10,625 nucleotides of DNA from Kmv42 sp040757455 (GTDB lineage: Bacteria > Nitrospirota > Thermodesulfovibrionia > Thermodesulfovibrionales > SM23-35), in assembly GCA_040757455.1 (NCBI GenBank), contig JBFLXE010000095.1:1-10625 (forward strand), given 5' to 3'. Made by a program: the position numbers and the translations under genes. Every line of letters starts with the position of its first letter. Positions within the stretch are counted from its first letter, which is position 1. Shown here piece after piece: positions 5,570 to 10,625 of the stretch. The notes under the pieces were generated by a model. The model had not been told where the DNA came from, did no database searches, and saw nothing but the letters and a program-made list of their open reading frames with translations.

Positions 5570-6559
5570 ATGGGTCCTTATACGAGCCTCTTTGAAAAAG
5601 AGACGCCTGCGATCCTGGTTGTTGACGATGTTCAATCAAACCTTGAACTAATGGAAGCTATCTTTGCCAAAGAAGGGTACAGGGTGTATACCGCGCTTGA
5701 GGCCAATACTGCCATCGAAATTTTTAATGAGAATCCCGTTGATCTTGCGGTTCTTGACGTCATGATGCCGGGGATGAATGGTTTTATGCTCTGCAATAAG
5801 CTTAAAGACATATCCAAAAAACGTTTTTTCCCGATAATCCTGCTTACCGCTCTTACAGACAAAAGGAGCAAGATCAGGGGAATTGAATCCGGTGCCGATG
5901 ATTTTATCAGCAAACCTTTCGACACCCTTGAACTTGTAATCAAGACTAAATCTCTTCTAAAACTTAAAACTCTTCAGGAGGAACTTGACCATTCAGAAAA
6001 TATAATTCTTACTCTTGCTGTCGCAATGGAAGCAAAAGATCCTTACACTAAAGGCCATTCAACCAGGGTGAGTGCCCTTGCAGTGGATTTTGTCAATTTT
6101 CTGGGTATGTCTGAAAGAGACAGCGAGGAGATGAGAAAAGCCGGGTTACTTCATGATATAGGCAAGATTTGTCTGAGCGAGTCACTTCTGCGGAAACCGG
6201 GTCCGCTCACCATGGAGGAGGCTGATAAGATCAAAAGACACGCTATTCTCGGTGAAGAAATTTGCAGGCCGCTTGTGTCTATGAGGAAGATACTCCCTGC
6301 GATAAGACATCACCATGAGAGGTGGGATGGCAAGGGATTCCCCGATGGGCTTTCAGGGCGGGACATTCCGATTATGGCGCGAATACTCTCAATCATTGAC
6401 AGTTTTGATGCTATGGTATCGATTCGGCCATATCGTGAAAAAAGATCCGCCCGGTTGGCTCTGGAAACCATGAGGCTTGAGCAGAATGAAGGTCAGTGGG
6501 ATACAGAGCTGCTTGGTTATTTCATGGAGATGATGAAACCTGCCACAGGGAAAGGTTAA
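5570..6559 (+). CDS. Response regulator with HD-GYP domain, predicted c-di-GMP phosphodiesterase
   Basis: A 329-aa cytoplasmic response regulator. The receiver (about 13-133) has acidic D19 and D20, phosphoacceptor D63 (VLDVMMPGMNG), T93 and K115 (SKPFD), so it looks functional. A short helical linker (about 130-155) leads to an HD-GYP domain (about 145-325) with H163, H195-D196 (LHDIGK), H224, the HHHERWDGKGFPDGL segment at 247-261 and DSFDAM. The name-giving triad is GFP, a common variant. Relatives hydrolyse c-di-GMP to pGpG or GMP. The start is firm: the frame has a TAA at 5558-5560 and no other upstream start, and a later one would cut the receiver. No Shine-Dalgarno sequence precedes it, and the promoter lies so close that translation is probably leaderless. 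The next gene, a hybrid kinase, begins 5 nt after its stop and is the likely phosphodonor. Confidence 0.92.
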   Translation: MGPYTSLFEKETPAILVVDDVQSNLELMEAIFAKEGYRVYTALEANTAIEIFNENPVDLAVLDVMMPGMNGFMLCNKLKDISKKRFFPIILLTALTDKRSKIRGIESGADDFISKPFDTLELVIKTKSLLKLKTLQEELDHSENIILTLAVAMEAKDPYTKGHSTRVSALAVDFVNFLGMSERDSEEMRKAGLLHDIGKICLSESLLRKPGPLTMEEADKIKRHAILGEEICRPLVSMRKILPAIRHHHERWDGKGFPDGLSGRDIPIMARILSIIDSFDAMVSIRPYREKRSARLALETMRLEQNEGQWDTELLGYFMEMMKPATGKG

Positions 6560-6564
6560 GGCTG

Positions 6565-9500
6565 ATGTTTAGACTGGCAATTCTGGGCGGAAATATAGGG
6601 GCCAGCGCACTTATCTCGCTTCTCAGAGGTGATCCCGGCATTGAGCTCGTCGGCATTTATGAAACGAATCAGGATTCTCCTGGAGTAGTTCTCTCCAAAA
6701 AATGGAATATTCCGGTTTTTGTTGATATAAAATCGCTCTGTTCTGCAAGTCCGGAGATGGTCATAAATATTGCAGGAGACACGAAACTCAGTGAACAGGT
6801 CAGATCATTATCGGAGAACAGGATAGAAGTGATCGAGGGCGCGGGAGCAAGGCTTCTCTGGGAGATTATTGAGAAACAGAAGAGATCGAGGATAGAGGTC
6901 TTAAAGACGGTTGATGACCAGAAGATCATACATGGCCTTATCTCCGGGATGGCAGCGGCGGACAAGATTGATGATTTTCTGGGACTTGTTCTGGACAAAG
7001 CTCTTGAAATCGCCTATGCCCCGGCTGGGAGCATCGCTTTGTATGAGAATGGGACGATGAAATTTGTTGCCTCGAAGGGATTGAGCATGAAGTTTACCGA
7101 AAGTAAGTCATGGGGGGTAATTCCCGGGGGGCTAACGGAGGTTATCCTTAAAAATAAAGAGATCATCGCGATCAGTGATACCCTGAAGGTCGACTATACA
7201 AAAAACAATCCTGCCCTGATTAACGAAAAAATAAGGTCGGTGCTCGCCTGCCCTGTTGTCCTTGAAGATGAAGTTGCGGGAATATTGTACATAGATGATT
7301 TCAAACCACGGCAGTTCTCGGAGCGTCAGAAGTCTTCTTTAAGTCTCCTGGCCGATTTGATCGGTGTTTCCGTCGACAAAATCGAGGCTCTTAAGAAATT
7401 AGAATCTCTCAAGCGCCAGACTTCAACTCTGATGGAAATCTCAAGTGACGCAATGCTTATCACGGATCCTTCCGGCGTCATACGTTTCTTCAACGAGAGG
7501 ACGGCTGATTTACTGGGCTACTCCGGTCAATATGTGTCGGGTAGAAATATCAGGTCTTTCATAAAGGAGGACGTCTGGGAGTCTGTCCGGAGGGAGCTTG
7601 ACACAAAAAATGTCATGACCGATCTCAAAACAACTGTTACCGGATTCGGGGGTATAGAGGAGGATGTCCGCATTAACGTCGCAGCTCTCAGACATCCAAA
7701 AAATGAAGACTCTGACCTGATATTTGCGCTCAGGAGCCTCAAAGAAGAACAGTTACTTCAGAAGGTGATCGAGGACAAGACAAAGGAGCTTGAAGACCTG
7801 AAAATAAATCTGGAGAAGAAGGTTTCGGAGAGGACCAGGGAGCTGGAGAGGATCAATAGAGAACTGGAATATGCAAATCAGCTTAAGGGCAGATTTATCG
7901 CAAACATGAGCCATGAACTCAGAACGCCCCTTAACTCAATCATAGGGTTCTCCGATGTGCTTCTGGACAGAACCTTTGGTGATCTGACAGAAAATCAGGA
8001 GAGATATGTGAGAAACATTTATTCTTCAGGTAAGCACCTTCTCGAGCTTATTAATAATGTTCTGGATATAGCCAAGATAGAAGCCGGCAAATATGAAATG
8101 GTTTACGAGACATTTCCTGTTGATGACATTCTGAGCGATGTTGTGAGTATAATGAATCCTTTAGCCGAAGATAAGTTCATTGAGATAATTGTCTCGATAG
8201 GTGAGGCAGTGAGCATCATTACAGCGGACAGGGTGAAATTGAAACAGATTCTCTATAACCTTCTCTCCAATGCGATAAAATTCACGCCTGAAGGCGGTAT
8301 GGTGAAGATATCAGTGACAAAAGAAGAGAATCTTGACGAACGCTACCCATGGGCTGTGCCTGGCATGGAATTTCTAAAATTTTCGGTTCAGGATACCGGG
8401 ATCGGTATAAGCCCTGAAGATCAGGAAAAAATTTTTGATGAATTTGAGCAGGCGAATGCAACTTTTTCCAGGCAATATGGTGGTGCAGGCTTGGGTCTTG
8501 CGCTTACAAAAAAGTTGGTCGAACTTCATGGCGGGGCGATCACAGTGGAGAGCAAACTCGGAGAAGGCAGTACGTTCTCTTTTGCCATACCCATAACGTC
8601 GCCTGTTGAGATTCCGGAGCCGGAATCTGTGGAAGCGGTTACCCTCAACTTCCCCTGGATGAAGGAGGAAGCTCCCCTGATACTCATCGTCGAGGATGAC
8701 CTCCCCACCGCCGAACTTCTCACACTGCATCTGACACAGGCTGGATATAAAGTGGCTCATGCTTTCGATGGCGAGGAGGCTCTCGAGAAAGCGGGAAATC
8801 TCCAGCCCTTCACAATTACGCTGGATGTCCTTCTACCCAAAAAAGACGGATGGGAGGTCTTACAGGAACTCAAGAGTAATCCGAAGACAGCCGATATTCC
8901 TGTGATCATCCACTCGATTGTCGATAACAAGGATCTGGCTTTTGCACTCGGGGCCGCTGATTATCTACTGAAACCTCTTGATAAGGAAGCGCTTTTTTCG
9001 AAGCTCGAAGAGATAACCATTGCAAAAGGCAAAAAGGCAGTGCCGACTTCAGTGCTGATCATCGAATCTGAAGACGAAGTGACAAACTATCTGAAAGAGG
9101 TTTTCGAACCTCAGGGATTCCTGATATATACGGCTCCAACCGGCAAGAGGGGCGTCGAGCTTGCGACAGCCTTGAGGCCTGCTGTGATATTTCTCGATTT
9201 TTCGCTATCAGATATGCTCGGATTCGACGTGATCAAGGAGATAAAGGAAACCCCTTCCACGAAAGACATTCCGGTGTTTATCATCACCGAAAGAGATATC
9301 TCGGTCGAAGACAGGATGGCTCTTGTCGGAAAGATAGAAAGGATCGTCCAAAGGTCCTCCTTTGATACAAGCGAATTGATAAGTCATATAAAAGAGCTTG
9401 AGATACTCTATCCAAGGAGGGCGGGCCTCATAGATGAGCTCACGGGATTGTTCAGCCACAGGTATTTTCAGATAAGACTCGCACAAGAAGTTGAGAGGGC

Positions 9501-9951
9501 CACACGATATAAGATCCCCTTAAATCTGCTCATACTTGACCTGGACTTCTTTGATGAATATATCAAAAAACACGGAGAACACTATAGCAATATGACCATA
9601 AAGAAGGTTTCGGAGTTGTTGAAAAAGAACATACGGGGATCTGATGTAGTCGTACGTTACGGTGGTGACTCTTTCGCGATAATACTTCCGAATACGGTCA
9701 TTTCAGCTGCTCTTTCGATGGGCAACAGGTTTAATGCGATCATCAGAAATTATCCCTTTATTTACGAAGATTCCCAGCCGAAGGGGCACGTCACTGCCAG
9801 TATAGGGCTCACTTTTCTTGATGGTCAGACAACTGAAGAGTTCATACTTTGCGCTAAGAAGGCATTGGCCCGTGCTTTCGACAAGGGGGGAGACAGGGTT
9901 GAGGTTTACTCCAGAGAGCAGGATGAAACCGAAAAAGTCGAAAGCCAGTGA
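6565..9951 (+). CDS. Soluble hybrid histidine kinase: Rossmann-GAF-PAS-HisKA-HATPase-REC-REC-GGDEF(degenerate)
   Basis: An 1128-aa protein without membrane segments. Domain order: a Rossmann domain at 1-110 with GGNIGA (8-13), a second strand ending IYET, and INIAGD (68-72 region), resembling the NAD-binding half of homoserine/aspartate dehydrogenases; GAF at about 121-277; PAS at about 285-395 (ITDPSGVIRFFN at 299-310); a coiled coil at about 395-440; HisKA with phospho-His H450 (MSHELRTPLN); HATPase with N569, D610-G614 and G639-L645. REC1 (about 703-819) is canonical, with D754 and K803. REC2 (about 828-945) keeps D878, but its acidic pair reads S835-E836 and the Lys region reads VQRSS. 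The GGDEF domain (about 952-1119) reads GGDSF at 1033-1037 and has lost the usual FKxxND/GH residues, so cyclase activity is unlikely. The ATG at 6565 follows TAAGG; an earlier in-frame ATG at 6496 would extend 64 nt into the HD-GYP gene and is less likely. Confidence 0.9.
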   Translation: MFRLAILGGNIGASALISLLRGDPGIELVGIYETNQDSPGVVLSKKWNIPVFVDIKSLCSASPEMVINIAGDTKLSEQVRSLSENRIEVIEGAGARLLWEIIEKQKRSRIEVLKTVDDQKIIHGLISGMAAADKIDDFLGLVLDKALEIAYAPAGSIALYENGTMKFVASKGLSMKFTESKSWGVIPGGLTEVILKNKEIIAISDTLKVDYTKNNPALINEKIRSVLACPVVLEDEVAGILYIDDFKPRQFSERQKSSLSLLADLIGVSVDKIEALKKLESLKRQTSTLMEISSDAMLITDPSGVIRFFNERTADLLGYSGQYVSGRNIRSFIKEDVWESVRRELDTKNVMTDLKTTVTGFGGIEEDVRINVAALRHPKNEDSDLIFALRSLKEEQLLQKVIEDKTKELEDLKINLEKKVSERTRELERINRELEYANQLKGRFIANMSHELRTPLNSIIGFSDVLLDRTFGDLTENQERYVRNIYSSGKHLLELINNVLDIAKIEAGKYEMVYETFPVDDILSDVVSIMNPLAEDKFIEIIVSIGEAVSIITADRVKLKQILYNLLSNAIKFTPEGGMVKISVTKEENLDERYPWAVPGMEFLKFSVQDTGIGISPEDQEKIFDEFEQANATFSRQYGGAGLGLALTKKLVELHGGAITVESKLGEGSTFSFAIPITSPVEIPEPESVEAVTLNFPWMKEEAPLILIVEDDLPTAELLTLHLTQAGYKVAHAFDGEEALEKAGNLQPFTITLDVLLPKKDGWEVLQELKSNPKTADIPVIIHSIVDNKDLAFALGAADYLLKPLDKEALFSKLEEITIAKGKKAVPTSVLIIESEDEVTNYLKEVFEPQGFLIYTAPTGKRGVELATALRPAVIFLDFSLSDMLGFDVIKEIKETPSTKDIPVFIITERDISVEDRMALVGKIERIVQRSSFDTSELISHIKELEILYPRRAGLIDELTGLFSHRYFQIRLAQEVERATRYKIPLNLLILDLDFFDEYIKKHGEHYSNMTIKKVSELLKKNIRGSDVVVRYGGDSFAIILPNTVISAALSMGNRFNAIIRNYPFIYEDSQPKGHVTASIGLTFLDGQTTEEFILCAKKALARAFDKGGDRVEVYSREQDETEKVESQ

Positions 9952-10426
9952 ATCCTTTTATGATACATTCGAAAGTCCCGTAGGCACTCTTTTTCTGATT
10001 TTTACAGGGAAAAGTCTCACAGGTATCAACTTCGACAGACCCGGTGTCCTCCTGAAAAAAGCTACTACTTTGCCGATCAAAAAGGAACTCCGCGATTTTT
10101 TTGAAAAAGGACTGGAGGTATTTAATCAGAGGATAAGTCTAATAAAGGGTTCGGAATTCGATAAAAAAATCTGGCTTACTCTGAGGGAGATTCCTTATGG
10201 AGAAACAAGGACTTACAAATGGCTCGCCGAAAGGGCCGGTCGCCCGAAAGCTTCGCGGGCGGTGGGACAGGCTTTAAGCAGAAATCCCCTTCCGATCGTC
10301 CTGCCGTGTCATCGGATCATAGAATCTGATGGATCAATTGGCGGATATTCTGCGGGTGTTGACATCAAAAGAAGATTACTTGATATCGAGTACTACGTCA
10401 AGCTGGGGAAAAAGTCAGAGGCGTAG
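9923..10426 (+). CDS. ogt: Methylated-DNA--[protein]-cysteine S-methyltransferase
   Basis: A suicide DNA repair protein that removes alkyl groups from O6-alkylguanine or O4-alkylthymine onto its own cysteine. The 167 aa match Ogt-type enzymes. A ribonuclease-H-like N-terminal domain (about 10-85) is followed by the DNA-binding/active-site domain: IPYGETRTYKWLAERAG, then SRAVGQALSRNPLPI with the recognition helix and Asn hinge, and PCHRI with acceptor C129, followed by GSIGGYSAG. All key residues are present. The start ATG (9923) lies inside the 3' end of the kinase gene, a 29-nt overlap in another frame, with AGAGAGCAGG upstream; an earlier start would reach far into the kinase. Cotranscription with the signalling genes is likely, but a functional link is not evident. 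No Ada-type regulatory domain is present. Confidence 0.92.
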   Translation: MKPKKSKASESFYDTFESPVGTLFLIFTGKSLTGINFDRPGVLLKKATTLPIKKELRDFFEKGLEVFNQRISLIKGSEFDKKIWLTLREIPYGETRTYKWLAERAGRPKASRAVGQALSRNPLPIVLPCHRIIESDGSIGGYSAGVDIKRRLLDIEYYVKLGKKSEA

Positions 10427-10531
10427 CTAAGTTTTTATTCCCTCCTATCCCAGTTTATTCACAAACAATGTCTACAGGACATAGTATTTTCACTCTCCGC
10501 CTAACCCACATTATTCATAAATTTTTCATAC
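10427..10531. other. Intergenic stretch with small inverted and direct repeats
   Basis: AT-rich, no credible ORF on either strand. It holds an inverted repeat ATGTC-TACAG-GACAT at 10468-10482 and two related elements, TTATTCACAAA (about 10455) and TTATTCATAAA (about 10512). No clear terminator stem for ogt is visible; only a T-rich run follows its stop. The repeats could be operator sites for the ORF at the right edge, but each is short enough to occur by chance. Confidence 0.3.
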
Positions 10532-10625
10532 ATGAGGATTTTAAAGATTTTTGGAGTCGATCGGAGCCAATGGAAGACGAATACGCTGCAGTTTTATACC
10601 GAGTCACGCTCTGATTTTACAAAAT
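10532..10625 (+). pseudogene. Partial ORF at window edge, RuvC-like first residues, possibly frameshifted
   Basis: From the ATG at 10532 the frame stays open to the window end. The first ten residues, MRILKIFGVD, match the opening strand of RuvC Holliday-junction resolvases (M-R-x-L-G-I/V-D-P-G-S, with the first catalytic Asp), but the following residues RSQWKT do not carry PGS..TGY. In another frame the bases a little further on read YAAVLYRVTL, which could be the next RuvC strand, followed by a stop. This suggests small deletions in a former ruvC. Alternatively the ORF is an unrelated gene that continues beyond the window. The evidence is thin because only 94 bases are visible. Confidence 0.25.

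Noticed and set aside
6496..6564. Upstream ATG for the hybrid kinase
   Set aside because: It would overlap the HD-GYP gene by 64 nt and add 23 residues rich in Trp/His/Glu with no Rossmann similarity. The ATG at 6565 starts directly with the first beta strand and follows TAAGG.

Overview
The window reads as ordinary bacterial chromosome at moderate GC. All ten intact genes lie on the + strand in tightly packed, often overlapping operons. The gene content (type III pantothenate kinase, short two-HIT-domain GalT homologue, UspA, a geranylgeranyl-reductase-family flavoprotein, TonB, a soluble multidomain hybrid kinase, REC-HD-GYP) would suit an anaerobic or microaerophilic Gram-negative such as Nitrospirota (Thermodesulfovibrionia-like) or a deltaproteobacterial lineage. 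That placement is inferred from gene style only. TonB implies an outer membrane.

Left edge (1-564): what looks like decayed sequence. A metallo-beta-lactamase-fold N-terminus with a good ribosome binding site runs into a frameshift. A second open stretch follows (200-481) that reads like a protein C-terminus but has no start codon. A promoter-like sequence then precedes coaX. First operon (565-3308): coaX, a galT homologue, a universal stress protein and a JAMM/MPN metalloprotease-like protein, joined by overlaps of 8 and 1 nt and a 2-nt gap. The GalT homologue keeps the residues matching both metal sites but has Val in place of the nucleophilic His. A weak terminator-like element follows (3324-3359).

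Second group (3404-5484): an FAD-dependent geranylgeranyl-reductase-family enzyme, a TonB-like envelope protein whose TTG start overlaps the previous stop, and a 73-aa protein resembling small Tudor/CarD-like beta domains.

Third operon (5570-10426): a well-formed promoter (TTGACA, 17-bp spacer, TGn-extended -10) ends about 7 bp before the ATG of a REC-HD-GYP phosphodiesterase, predicting a leaderless mRNA. A 12-bp perfect palindrome overlaps its -35. Five bases after this gene lies an 1128-aa soluble hybrid histidine kinase ordered Rossmann-GAF-PAS-HisKA-HATPase-REC-REC-GGDEF, in which the second REC and the GGDEF are degenerate. Next, with a 29-nt overlap, is an O6-alkylguanine-DNA alkyltransferase. 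The operon pairs a likely active c-di-GMP hydrolase with a kinase whose cyclase-like module has probably become a sensor or scaffold.

Right edge (10427-10625): an intergenic stretch with a small inverted repeat, then the start of an ORF whose first ten residues look RuvC-like but which loses that similarity at once.

The best candidates for new biology are the Rossmann-fused hybrid kinase paired with the HD-GYP regulator, and the GalT homologue without its nucleophile. No CRISPR array, transposase, phage gene, tRNA or rRNA was seen.
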